Origin: a virus
Virus record (IMG/VR): IMGVR_UViG_3300030098_003782
Coordinates: 1 to 64,000 of that record
Strand: one strand, 5' to 3'
Length of the DNA stretch: 64,000 bases
The position numbers were made by a program, and so were the translations under genes. The notes under the pieces are model-generated. The model saw only the letters and a program-made list of their open reading frames with translations, was not told where the DNA came from and ran no database searches. Position 1 is the first letter of the stretch. Every line of letters begins with the position of its first letter. Of this stretch, positions 53,501-62,307 are shown one piece after another.

Positions 53501-54053
53501 TGCCCATTCTACCCCAAAGACCCATATCTTGCTCTGCTCTTGTATAATAATTAGGCATTTCTTTTCTACCCCATTCATTCCACCCATCTACCATTTTACC
53601 AATTTCATTATTATGATATTGACCACCACTTAACATTTCATCAATACCAGCTATTATACCTATAGTATTTTCTACTATAGCCCCTCCTGTAGTTATAGCT
53701 GCTTTTTTAAGTCCATGATTCCATTTTTCTCCAGTAGTTTGTTTTTGTGCCCTTAGTTCATTCCATTCTTCTCCATAAGCACTGAATATAATTCCATATT
53801 TACTGTATTTAGATGGATGATCATATTCACCCAAGTCCGGATTCCATTGTTTATATGATAAATCCCTATGTCTGAACATAGAAGGATCAGTTATACGTCC
53901 GCTTTTAGGTCCTACAGGTAAAGGCATATCAGGATCTATATGTAAACTATTTGTAAAATTAGTAGGTCTATGCCTTTTTCTATAATTAGGTAATTTAATA
54001 TCCTTATCTATATTTATACCTGTATAATATTTTGATCTATCGTGATGGCTCAT
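50505..54053 (-). CDS. Giant putative ejected protein with glycine-rich membrane-like segments (1182 aa)
   Basis: The first 480 residues contain several glycine/alanine-rich hydrophobic segments, such as GAIVENTIGIIAGIDE, GLGYTLGSLATVWMTGGYGA and MMIGAIVGGIGGSVGTYSRV. They look like membrane or glycine-zipper segments used by podovirus ejection proteins. The rest is highly charged helix with a very acidic tail. It lies next to the virion polymerase. Probably an internal virion protein that helps form a channel through the cell envelope. No enzymatic motif was found. Confidence 0.55.
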   Translation of the reverse strand: MSHHDRSKYYTGINIDKDIKLPNYRKRHRPTNFTNSLHIDPDMPLPVGPKSGRITDPSMFRHRDLSYKQWNPDLGEYDHPSKYSKYGIIFSAYGEEWNELRAQKQTTGEKWNHGLKKAAITTGGAIVENTIGIIAGIDEMLSGGQYHNNEIGKMVDGWNEWGRKEMPNYYTRAEQDMGLWGRMGTANFWADKAANGLGYTLGSLATVWMTGGYGAIGIAGRVLQASRVLNAATKAERIHKLYKTAKGTKRGEQLLSMYDKVNKTGRIKKGLLTLEAGAMMSLAESSVEARETQKNIKRRLMDEALEKYPEGIPGHVLNEIEALSQAAGNASFAANMSILSITNVGMFGKFLAGGVTKQSLKGGITGGGLQQTGKQIVDKGSASKLGRLRKWTSGARRGMTVEAIQEGGQYATNVASTEYYASRFDNDGGITSTEAITEGLSRTFGETEGLESMMIGAIVGGIGGSVGTYSRVKNRNKLASRVQEIMNDDAFMGIINRGQSSSATSYYLDKADKYRAEGKDKLADQAMTQALINEISTLDNAGTLEFFTTRLNDFRSLSDTEFKNLFGIAQDIQIDKNKVIDNMLEETETIVRRKNALDEMFSEEATKGLPRVLMGKTRREREANRIKENQMLKAQLLHNAVFLDTISNQKEDKAKEIDSLVPGVTLSTLEEQVDLATEQFDALVEEYILNAQATGKTDENGNVITTMAQIPKEDLNELHNKAYKTFTDGVANSVKNVKFEHPLDKEAIQKQMSEYYFLHRNLQDLMENWNRLQTNRGRTNYIRAALAAGEQSIKNAANRRADEIINTESDPQSALRNIPSAVSKAKRKEVEAEVKKMQKQEIAIQDKYGDPNVSVELIDKEIEKTIKELDEIRDNPKQAKYLRHKLNVLEALKAVKLNPKNNTKKETPIEEDEKSGKHRSFRKIKGIPPVTSKEERLKLLEDVLQDKHKEVLQLYRDKNRSEKEIERFIYSKAKETGKGNELIADFLMEDILNNPQEHSEAILVNAMQRWIWGTGPINTGNSERVTAELMPEIKEEIEEGIPLRKSDYDSKLMGTLSFQAPYRAGRDNAKGSRRYAYEKLIELGVIEGDVVLNTEETVEGETQTDKTDFSTEEVIIKEEISPEEEQRLKEELNDDMKKDIDNSTAEVDVLPIEGVDEYYQQLLEEEERLRQELNKEDDNCNT

Positions 54054-54061
54054 ATATAATT

Positions 54062-56746
54062 TTAATTTTTGAGATATCTTCTATATCTTAAAATATTCTC
54101 AGTTAATATTGCTAATCCTTTTGATTTATCATGAACTTCACCATCAATAATAACAGTATTATTTTCATAGTCAAATGTTACATTAGAGTATTCACTTGGA
54201 CTATATTGATCTAGCCTTTGTTGTATTCCAGAAATCCATTTTTTATTAACTTCAAATTCTGCACTTCCTAAGTATTCATTTAAAGCTGGTATACTAATTT
54301 GAGACGCATCAGCTAAGAAAGCTATAACATTACCTTCATCTTCACCACTTGTTATTTTAACTGGTATATAAAGTTGAGCTTCTCCCCCAACTTCCATATT
54401 GGTTATTCCTATTTGACTTGTTACAACTTCATATTCTCCTATATTATGTTCTTGAATACTTTTTGCACTAAATCCTGCATCAGTTTTACCATTAGCAGAT
54501 TGTAACATAAGTTGTGATGGAACAACGCCATCTTTAAAAAAGTTTTTTAGTGCTGCATTAACCTGTCCTGATGTTTCATATGTTGAACCAAAATTAGTCA
54601 TAATCATTGTTTCCATAGAAACAGGAGAATCATCAAATCTTCCTGCGAATGCATTTTCTGCTGTAGTTTTTTCGTTCTCTAACATTTCGTCAATAGCTTT
54701 TACAAAATCACCTGCTGCATCAGCCATTTGATTATTCCACATCTGTGCGTTCATAACTGTTTGAGCATCTAGTTTTTTATTTGGATCCACCTTTCTGAGT
54801 AAAGCGCCTGTTACTAGATTTGTTAAATAGAAATTATCCATACTTCCTACAGGAGATACTGCAGTTGGGCTACCTATATTCATTCCTTTAAGATCTAATA
54901 AACTAGTTATTGGTGTATCTGGATTCCATTCATTATACATATCTACTATATCTTGTCCTGTAAGTGAAAATTCTTGATTTGAGTGAAACCACGGATTTGC
55001 AGCAGTAAGTAATTGAAGTCCTCCACCTAAAAACCAATCATCTCCTCCAACAGCCATAAAATCTGTATTATTAATTTGCTCTCCTCTAAGTTCTACATAT
55101 TCATTATAACTTAAATTTGTATGATCTCCTACAGAAAGTTCAGGAAGTTTTATATTAATTTTTTGATTTGTTACATCATATAACTGCATATCACTAGCCA
55201 TACCATTTAATACGTCATGATATTTATTAATATCTAAACTATTAACATCAGCATAAGTATTTAAGTGTGTTTGACCAACTTCTCTTTTAAAGCGCATTTC
55301 TTCTGTATAATCTAAATACTCTGAATAAATACGATCTGAATATTTTTGATCACTTTCTCCATCTAGCCTTTCTGGAGCATTACCTGGTTTCCAGTCTAAA
55401 TATTCTAATATAGGAGCATTAGCATTTTGATATGCAGTTTTATATGCATTAAGATGCTTTTGAACTAATCCTATAACTTGAATATCAGATAAATTATCAA
55501 TATCTAATCCTTCTCCTTTTGTAGGAAGTTCATTACCAAGATTATCATATTTAATATCATCTGGATGAACATTTTCAGTCCATTGAATTTGCTTAAGATA
55601 ATTTCTTAAATTCTTTACATAATCACCTCTTTTTTCAACTGCATCATCATAGTCTAGAGATAAAGGTTTAACATGTACAACTTCACTATAAGAAATATCA
55701 TCTGTATTAAATTGAGAATTAATGTTCTTTAATTTAGTTTTTTCTTTCTCTTTCCACATTTCGTCATAACTTATCTGTCTTCCAGATGCTACTGTTCTCT
55801 TGCCTCCATAAGTACCTACAGCTAATTGAGTTTCTCTTGCTACAGCATTTTTATATAACAATTCTTGTAAAGCTTTTAAAGGCCCTATCTCGTCTACTCT
55901 AGGCATTATTTCATCTTCCTTAATATCTCCATTTTGAATTAGTTGATTAATAGAATGTAATGCAAGAGGTATACCCTCGCTATCTGTTTGAGCTAAATTA
56001 TATGTATTTAAATCTATCTCCTGAGCTAAAGAAGCTTGAACATCTGGATCAGACATAACATCATTAACAACCATTTGTATTAGTTCAGTAGGAATTTCAG
56101 ATGTTTTACTTGTAGTTCTAACCCAATATTTAGGTTCTCCTTTATCTCCTCTAGTAGTAGTAATTTCAAAATCTTCATTATAAGGAATATCAGTACCTAA
56201 ATTTTGACGAATAAAAGGTTTAACCGCTTTCATTCTTTCTACTACTTTTTCTGTAATATCTACATCATGAAAAAAGTTTCTACCATTATAAATAGAATTG
56301 TCTTGAAGTACACCATTTTCATCATACTGAATACCTTGATATAAATAATCAGATTGAGCTAATCTACCTTGATATGTATTTGCATTTATATCACCCTTAT
56401 CATAAGCTTTTTGAAGTCTTTCCATATAGTCTTGTCTGTTCTTAACACTTTGTGCTATAGGACTATATTCATTAGTAAATGCTCTAGCTCCTTTATTTAT
56501 GGCTATACCTAAAGTTTCATAATCTCCACGATTAGCCCAATTTTCTAACATTCCAGTATATTTTTGAGATAACTGATTTTTTAAGTGAGCATCTTTTTCT
56601 AAAGATTGCATTTGACCTACAGAATTAGAAAACTCATCAGCTGCAGAATATCCTTCTATGTATTGATTTCTTGCTAATTTAGCTAATTCTACTGTACCTA
56701 AATCTCTATAACTTGAGATTGGTTTTGGTATATTTATTCTTGCCAT
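54062..56746 (-). CDS. Large virion protein of unknown function (894 aa)
   Basis: Soluble acidic protein, helical at the start and end and mixed in the middle. It has no membrane segment, zinc motif or signal peptide. It starts MARINIPKPISSYRDLGTVE after a short spacer. Between the ejected-type 1182-residue protein and the peptidoglycan-degrading protein, it is probably another ejected or internal protein. Confidence 0.55.
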   Translation of the reverse strand: MARINIPKPISSYRDLGTVELAKLARNQYIEGYSAADEFSNSVGQMQSLEKDAHLKNQLSQKYTGMLENWANRGDYETLGIAINKGARAFTNEYSPIAQSVKNRQDYMERLQKAYDKGDINANTYQGRLAQSDYLYQGIQYDENGVLQDNSIYNGRNFFHDVDITEKVVERMKAVKPFIRQNLGTDIPYNEDFEITTTRGDKGEPKYWVRTTSKTSEIPTELIQMVVNDVMSDPDVQASLAQEIDLNTYNLAQTDSEGIPLALHSINQLIQNGDIKEDEIMPRVDEIGPLKALQELLYKNAVARETQLAVGTYGGKRTVASGRQISYDEMWKEKEKTKLKNINSQFNTDDISYSEVVHVKPLSLDYDDAVEKRGDYVKNLRNYLKQIQWTENVHPDDIKYDNLGNELPTKGEGLDIDNLSDIQVIGLVQKHLNAYKTAYQNANAPILEYLDWKPGNAPERLDGESDQKYSDRIYSEYLDYTEEMRFKREVGQTHLNTYADVNSLDINKYHDVLNGMASDMQLYDVTNQKINIKLPELSVGDHTNLSYNEYVELRGEQINNTDFMAVGGDDWFLGGGLQLLTAANPWFHSNQEFSLTGQDIVDMYNEWNPDTPITSLLDLKGMNIGSPTAVSPVGSMDNFYLTNLVTGALLRKVDPNKKLDAQTVMNAQMWNNQMADAAGDFVKAIDEMLENEKTTAENAFAGRFDDSPVSMETMIMTNFGSTYETSGQVNAALKNFFKDGVVPSQLMLQSANGKTDAGFSAKSIQEHNIGEYEVVTSQIGITNMEVGGEAQLYIPVKITSGEDEGNVIAFLADASQISIPALNEYLGSAEFEVNKKWISGIQQRLDQYSPSEYSNVTFDYENNTVIIDGEVHDKSKGLAILTENILRYRRYLKN

Positions 56747-56759
56747 ATTTTATTTATTA

Positions 56760-59700
56760 TTAAAAGTATTTGGTTTGTCCCATTCCGTACATATTAGCAT
56801 AATTAGCTATATCTTCATTTGTACAATTTTCACAGAATAGTCTTCCATCCTGATGATATAAAGTCCCACCTAAGTGTCTTCTTAATAACATACGATTTGT
56901 AGTATTATCTATACTATATCCTTGAGCTTTTAAGGTATCTCCTTTATATCCTAAAACATCTCTAGTTAATTGTCCTATACCCTGAGCTGCAGAGAATATT
57001 CCTGAATACTTCATATATTCTTGATCATCTCTCCATTTATTTAAAGCTGCTGTATTAAAAGCTTGTACATCTTGTAGCCTCTTAGCTTCTTGTTGCTGTA
57101 ATTGCATATTTTGTGTCATCGCTTCTTGTTCTTGTCTTACATTAAAAAGCTCTGTTTGATTTTCAATTGCAACATTTTGATTTTCTATATTAGTGTTATA
57201 ATCTTTTTCTAACTTTGCAATCTCCATATCACCTTTATGCTTCTTGCCCCAGGTTGCCATTCTATTTATTAAATTGGCAGGACCTCCTCCAGACTGATCT
57301 ATAAAAGTATTCATAGCATTAAAATCAGCATCGTTTTTAGCTCTTTGCATATTTAAATTTATGTGATTTAATTTTTGAGCTCTTACTCTTTTTGGGACTA
57401 TAGGAGATGTAACTCCAGATTCAAAAGGAAGTGTTTCTGGTTTTGGTTGAGTATGAAGTAATGAATATGCTGCTGGTGCTAAATTGGCTAAAGCTCCCAT
57501 ACCAATAGCTACATCAGCTCCTCTATCGCCAGTTATACTTCTTTGCCACCATGGAAGTTGTTCTATTTCTTCTTTATTTACTAATGAATTATTAACAGTA
57601 GATACACCTGTACTACCATCTTCAAGTAAAGGACCAATAAATTGTTGATTAGGCCTTTGTATAAAATCAGGAATTCCATCATTATCTTCATCTGTTAAAG
57701 GAATTGGTTCTATATAAGATCCGGTAGGAACAAACCCTTCATCTATTCCTCCCATCAATTGATCCCATGCGGCTTGATGCTGTGGCCCCCATTGTGTAGT
57801 ATTATCCCAATTATAAGGTTTATATTTTCCACTTAACGGATCATATTGTGATCTATGCCATCTTTCATAATCTGCTCTAAATTCATCAAAACTAGAATAT
57901 CCTCTAGCATTTAATTCTTCTTCTGTAGGTTGCACATAAGTACCATAATTTTTCATAGCAGAGTATGAAGAATCAACATCACCTTCTGAGTATTTAAATT
58001 CAGGAGGATTTATATATCCTTTATCAGATAAATAGTTTTCAGCATCTATTGAAAAATAATCTCCTATTTGATTCCCATCTTCAAAATTAGTTGTAACATC
58101 ACCTTCTCGTGTAAATCCAGTAATTAAATTATAATCATTATCAACTGATTTATTATTATTAAATTTTCCAGCTATAAAATTTGGACCATAGTTTTTAACT
58201 CCTTCTGTTAAATTTATTTGACCATTATTATCAGATGTAAATTGTCCTGTATGAGTATATCCCCAATCAACAAATTCTTCTCCAGAATCCTCTGCTGCAT
58301 CTATATCGTTATAAGTAAATTCACCTGTTCCATGAGGCTTTCCATCTTTAAACTCTCCTTGGTACATTCCAATAATATAATCTGTACCTGCTGCAGGAAC
58401 AAACTCATGATCTAAAATCATTTCTCCAAGAGGGTCTTTTTCATCAGCATTTGGTGTCCAATATGTATACATAACTCCGCTACCATCTTGACAATTGCCA
58501 CTTATACATACAGTATATCCGTCACCCATTTCAGCATTAAATCCATAAGCTCTATCATAATCTTTTCTAAGCCCTATTGTTTCTTTTGGACCCTCTTCTT
58601 TTTCTTCTTTTTCTGGTTTTATTTCTTTATATTTACCATCTACAACTTGATAAAGATTTCCATTTTTTTCACTTTGATAATACCTGCCCTCTAAAGCATT
58701 TTTTATCTTTGGAGTACCTATAATTGGATTTTCTAAATTACTACCTAAACCTTCTAATATAGCATTATATTGAGCCATTGCTTCATTCCAACTTATACCT
58801 GCAGTTGCTGGATTAACCTTACCTTCACTTTTTTTGTCAGGATCTAAAGGATAATCAAATCTTTTTGGAATACTTGGATTTGCTATACCTCCATTTTCAT
58901 ACTTCATAAATCCTCCATGCTTAGCTTCTTGTACTTTATTAGGACTTCTACCAGCTGCTTTTTCTTGCATTCTTGCTAAGTAATTAATCTGCTCTTGATC
59001 TCCACCAGAAGCTAAAATTTGTTTATGCATATCAGCAAAAGACATACCTCCTTTCTTTAAATGTGAAGAAAAGAAATAATCTTTTGCTCCGCCATTTTTC
59101 ATAACTACTTTATCCATAGTTTCTCCATCTTCTACTTCAGTCATAGGATCTACTAAAATACCTCCTTGATCGTGAGTTTGACCAGTAAATTCTACTGCGT
59201 CTGATCCTGGTATAGTAGTCATCATACCTCCAGGTAGTTGTTGCATTTTTTGATATAAACTAGGATTAGACATATACATTCCTCCAGATGCCTGTTTTTG
59301 TCTAAGACCTCCATTTTGAAACCCAAATAAATATTCTGTAATACCCATATCAGGTAAATTAAACCATCCTCTTTTTCCTACTGAACTATAAGGTCCCTTT
59401 TTTGACTTTTTAGTTTTTTCAGTTTTATCTTCAGATTCAGGAATTTGAAAAGTATAAGAATCTTCAAATGACGGGCCTATCATCACAGATCTATTTGGAT
59501 TTTCTTTATAATTAAATTCAGATACAGCTTGATTATAATAGTCAGGAGTACCATGAACATCTGAAGATGTATTATAATAATCAGACCAATATTGACCAAT
59601 ACCTTCAACTGATGTTGGTGCTGCTGTAGGATCAAGCATATAATATAACCTAGCCGCTAAAACATTAGCTAACGGATTAGATCTAACCTGCTCTAAAGTC

Positions 59701-60020
59701 ATATTATTAAAGTCTATTCCAAATTTGTCTTTAACTTGTTGTAATTTTTTCTTATTTTTAGGATGAGATTTAACGTCTTTAATGGCGTTATATGCAGGTG
59801 GCATTATTTGCATATAGTTTGTACCTGCAGAAGGATTCCATCCTCCTGTAGATTCTGCTATAGCTGTATAAGTTAATAAATCTTTACCTCCATATTCATC
59901 AGAAACTTTTTGAATAGCATCAGCTAATTCAGGTTTTAAATCTCTATATGTAGTACTTTTTAATGGAATACCTTGAAAGTCATCCCAATATCCAGCATTT
60001 TGATATTTCTTTCTTAACAT
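56760..60020 (-). CDS. Virion lytic transglycosylase with MORN and calcium-binding-like motifs (1086 aa)
   Basis: After the linker MLRKKYQNAG, residues about 20-190 form a soluble lytic transglycosylase domain. IAESTGGWNPSAGTNYMQIM holds the catalytic Glu and the N-Y-M-Q-I-M motif, and LANVLAARLYYMLDP follows. The linker motifs NGGLRQKQASGG and HGGFMKYENGG come next. Around residue 520-590 a MORN-type repeat is seen (MYQGEFKDGKPHGTGEFTYN). Further on DEDNDGIPDF resembles a calcium-binding D-x-D-x-D-G loop. The C-terminus is coiled. It should cut peptidoglycan during DNA entry. Confidence 0.75.
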   Translation of the reverse strand: MLRKKYQNAGYWDDFQGIPLKSTTYRDLKPELADAIQKVSDEYGGKDLLTYTAIAESTGGWNPSAGTNYMQIMPPAYNAIKDVKSHPKNKKKLQQVKDKFGIDFNNMTLEQVRSNPLANVLAARLYYMLDPTAAPTSVEGIGQYWSDYYNTSSDVHGTPDYYNQAVSEFNYKENPNRSVMIGPSFEDSYTFQIPESEDKTEKTKKSKKGPYSSVGKRGWFNLPDMGITEYLFGFQNGGLRQKQASGGMYMSNPSLYQKMQQLPGGMMTTIPGSDAVEFTGQTHDQGGILVDPMTEVEDGETMDKVVMKNGGAKDYFFSSHLKKGGMSFADMHKQILASGGDQEQINYLARMQEKAAGRSPNKVQEAKHGGFMKYENGGIANPSIPKRFDYPLDPDKKSEGKVNPATAGISWNEAMAQYNAILEGLGSNLENPIIGTPKIKNALEGRYYQSEKNGNLYQVVDGKYKEIKPEKEEKEEGPKETIGLRKDYDRAYGFNAEMGDGYTVCISGNCQDGSGVMYTYWTPNADEKDPLGEMILDHEFVPAAGTDYIIGMYQGEFKDGKPHGTGEFTYNDIDAAEDSGEEFVDWGYTHTGQFTSDNNGQINLTEGVKNYGPNFIAGKFNNNKSVDNDYNLITGFTREGDVTTNFEDGNQIGDYFSIDAENYLSDKGYINPPEFKYSEGDVDSSYSAMKNYGTYVQPTEEELNARGYSSFDEFRADYERWHRSQYDPLSGKYKPYNWDNTTQWGPQHQAAWDQLMGGIDEGFVPTGSYIEPIPLTDEDNDGIPDFIQRPNQQFIGPLLEDGSTGVSTVNNSLVNKEEIEQLPWWQRSITGDRGADVAIGMGALANLAPAAYSLLHTQPKPETLPFESGVTSPIVPKRVRAQKLNHINLNMQRAKNDADFNAMNTFIDQSGGGPANLINRMATWGKKHKGDMEIAKLEKDYNTNIENQNVAIENQTELFNVRQEQEAMTQNMQLQQQEAKRLQDVQAFNTAALNKWRDDQEYMKYSGIFSAAQGIGQLTRDVLGYKGDTLKAQGYSIDNTTNRMLLRRHLGGTLYHQDGRLFCENCTNEDIANYANMYGMGQTKYF

Positions 60021-60038
60021 AATTTTTATTTTTTTTAA

Positions 60039-62306
60039 TTAATATCCGTATCTTGGAACTCCTCTCATAAATCCTCCACCTCTATACATTACATTTCTAC
60101 CAAGATTTTGTCCAGATATTGTTTTTTGTGCTAAGTTACCAGCTGCAATATTAGCTAATTGAGAACCATATAAACCTCCCACTCTTTCATTTAAATCATA
60201 TATAGCTTCATTTCTATTAGCGGCCGCTTCTGATTCATAATCTCTCTGAGCTTGTGCAGCCTTTCTAGTACCAAATGCTTGTTTTCCATATCCCCACAAT
60301 GCTCCAAGTCCAGCTCCAATTGCTGTACCAGGTCCTGGAAATAAAGATCCAATTGTAGCTCCAGTTCCAGCAGATTGTAATACAGATCCTGTATATTCTC
60401 CAAAATTAGATTTAGTTGGATCATCATCGTCAGCTAATGCACTAACTCCCATTCCTGCTAATGAAGCAATAGTACCTAATCCTGCTCCTGATTGTGCAAA
60501 TGATTTTAATCCTGCACCAATAGCGCTACCCCCAACTTCAGACCCTATAGCAGCAGCATCAGCAGCTGTAGAAGCCGCAGTAGGTGCCGCATATGGTACT
60601 CCTTTAAAAGCCATTTGTGATCCCTTAGCAGTTAATTCAGCACCTTTAGCAGCTGCTTCTGTTGCAGCCCCTGCTACTCCTGGAGCTAATGCTCCTCCAG
60701 CTTTGCTTAACTCAGCACCTTTAGCCATTAAATTAGCTGCTCTAACAGTTTTATAAGCATCTACTCCACCAGCTATAGCTGAACCAAGTGTTGATGCTTC
60801 ATGTTCAGGAAATAATGTACTACCTATTCCTCTAGCCAAAGTGTTTGCAGTTCCTTCTACTTGTGAAGCAGCAGTTCCTGCCATTGCTTCTGCTTGCATA
60901 GCTTCTTGTTCCGCTAGTGCTTCGTCTTGTATTCTCTGTTGTTCAGTTGACTGTCTTAATCCAGTTGCTTCTTGTGACAGTGATTGTCCTACAGTTCCTA
61001 ATTGTTGTAGTCTTTGTGCTTGTATATTAGGATCTGTTTCTTCTCCAACAATTGTAGATGTATATCCTAATTGAGGAGCAGTACCTTGTCCTGCACCCGA
61101 TAATGTATTGTCATACATTCCTCCTGTCTCTCTTCTAAATGGACCTTCTGGACCCTTTTGAGTTCTTCCACTAAGAGGTATATTAACACCCCATCCTCCA
61201 GTCCACCCTGCAGCATCTTTTCCTACATTCATTGAAAATGGACCATAATTTACGCTTCCACCATAACTTGTTCCTGGAGAAAAAGATTTTTCAGTTCCGT
61301 ATCCAATATTTCCTCTAATTCCCCAATTTGAATTTTGAGGGTAATATCCTAATCCTGCCTGTACATGACCGTATCCTCCTTTATTTAGACCAGTTTCTAA
61401 TGTATTAAATACATCTCCCGTTTTAGTATTATAATAATTATTACTCCCTTTTAACAAGGATCCTATTTCTCCTTCGATTCCTCCTACGAGACTACCACTT
61501 TTATTTAAAGGATGTTGATAAGCGTAATTAAGTCCTAGAGTTGTTCTGTTTTTATCCAAAGCTGTTCCTTCATTTACTCCAGAACCTGCTTTATCACGTA
61601 TATTACCTCTATACATCATACTACTAGTAAGACTTGGGCTTATACTAAAACTACCTCTACTACCTTCAAGCCCAGATAATTCATAATCAGTATCTGGACC
61701 TGTCCTTAAGAATGCTGGACTGTAATTAGCATTTAGAGTAGTACCTTGTCCTATACCAAAATTACCACTAAGACTAGGATTAAAAAAATCTGCTTGTCTA
61801 TTTCTAATTGCTATAGGCTCATCTAACCAGTTTTGATATCTATTAAAATGTCGTGATCCAGGCTCATAGCCAAATGGATTATTTTTGTTTAAATCTATTA
61901 CTTTAGGATCAGGTTTAAATCCTGCATTTTGATATTTTTTAGTACCCCCATATCTGTATTGCATAGGTCTAATACCTCCTGTTTTTAAAGATCCTCTAGG
62001 AACAGTTCCCTTTACTGGAGGCAAACCTTTAACTCTTTGACCTTTTTTGTACCCATCTGTACCGTCACTTATATAGTAAGTTCCTATTTGAACTTGTTGC
62101 ATAGATCCAGAAGGTGTTGATCCAGATTGATCTGGAACAAGATGTATAATTTTTCCTATTCTAGTATTTTCATCTACCTCTTGAAGTTTAACTTCTCCAT
62201 CAATTCCACTAATAAATTCTTGTAAATCTGGGGTATTAGCAGAATTTAGAATCATGTCCCACAGACTCTTTGTTTTTCCACCATTTTGATATAATTTTGT
62301 TTTCAT
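60039..62306 (-). CDS. Glycine-rich virion protein with beta-barrel-like and glycine-zipper parts (755 aa)
   Basis: Start chosen at 62306 (MKTKLYQNGGKTK). The ATG at 62339 lies inside the upstream gene, and MKTK-type starts recur in related proteins here. Several linker motifs (KLYQNGG, GGIRPMQYRYGG, KKYQNAG) precede a 200-residue stretch of glycine/aromatic strands (GSFSISPSLTSSMMYRGNIR, GHVQAGLGYYPQNSNWGIRG, GGSVNYGPFSMNVGKD), which resembles outer-membrane beta strands. The C-terminal part is Ala/Gly-rich with glycine zippers (ATIGSLFPGPGTAIGAGLGA). A channel-forming, ejected protein is a good hypothesis. Confidence 0.6.
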   Translation of the reverse strand: MKTKLYQNGGKTKSLWDMILNSANTPDLQEFISGIDGEVKLQEVDENTRIGKIIHLVPDQSGSTPSGSMQQVQIGTYYISDGTDGYKKGQRVKGLPPVKGTVPRGSLKTGGIRPMQYRYGGTKKYQNAGFKPDPKVIDLNKNNPFGYEPGSRHFNRYQNWLDEPIAIRNRQADFFNPSLSGNFGIGQGTTLNANYSPAFLRTGPDTDYELSGLEGSRGSFSISPSLTSSMMYRGNIRDKAGSGVNEGTALDKNRTTLGLNYAYQHPLNKSGSLVGGIEGEIGSLLKGSNNYYNTKTGDVFNTLETGLNKGGYGHVQAGLGYYPQNSNWGIRGNIGYGTEKSFSPGTSYGGSVNYGPFSMNVGKDAAGWTGGWGVNIPLSGRTQKGPEGPFRRETGGMYDNTLSGAGQGTAPQLGYTSTIVGEETDPNIQAQRLQQLGTVGQSLSQEATGLRQSTEQQRIQDEALAEQEAMQAEAMAGTAASQVEGTANTLARGIGSTLFPEHEASTLGSAIAGGVDAYKTVRAANLMAKGAELSKAGGALAPGVAGAATEAAAKGAELTAKGSQMAFKGVPYAAPTAASTAADAAAIGSEVGGSAIGAGLKSFAQSGAGLGTIASLAGMGVSALADDDDPTKSNFGEYTGSVLQSAGTGATIGSLFPGPGTAIGAGLGALWGYGKQAFGTRKAAQAQRDYESEAAANRNEAIYDLNERVGGLYGSQLANIAAGNLAQKTISGQNLGRNVMYRGGGFMRGVPRYGY

Positions 62307-62307
62307 T

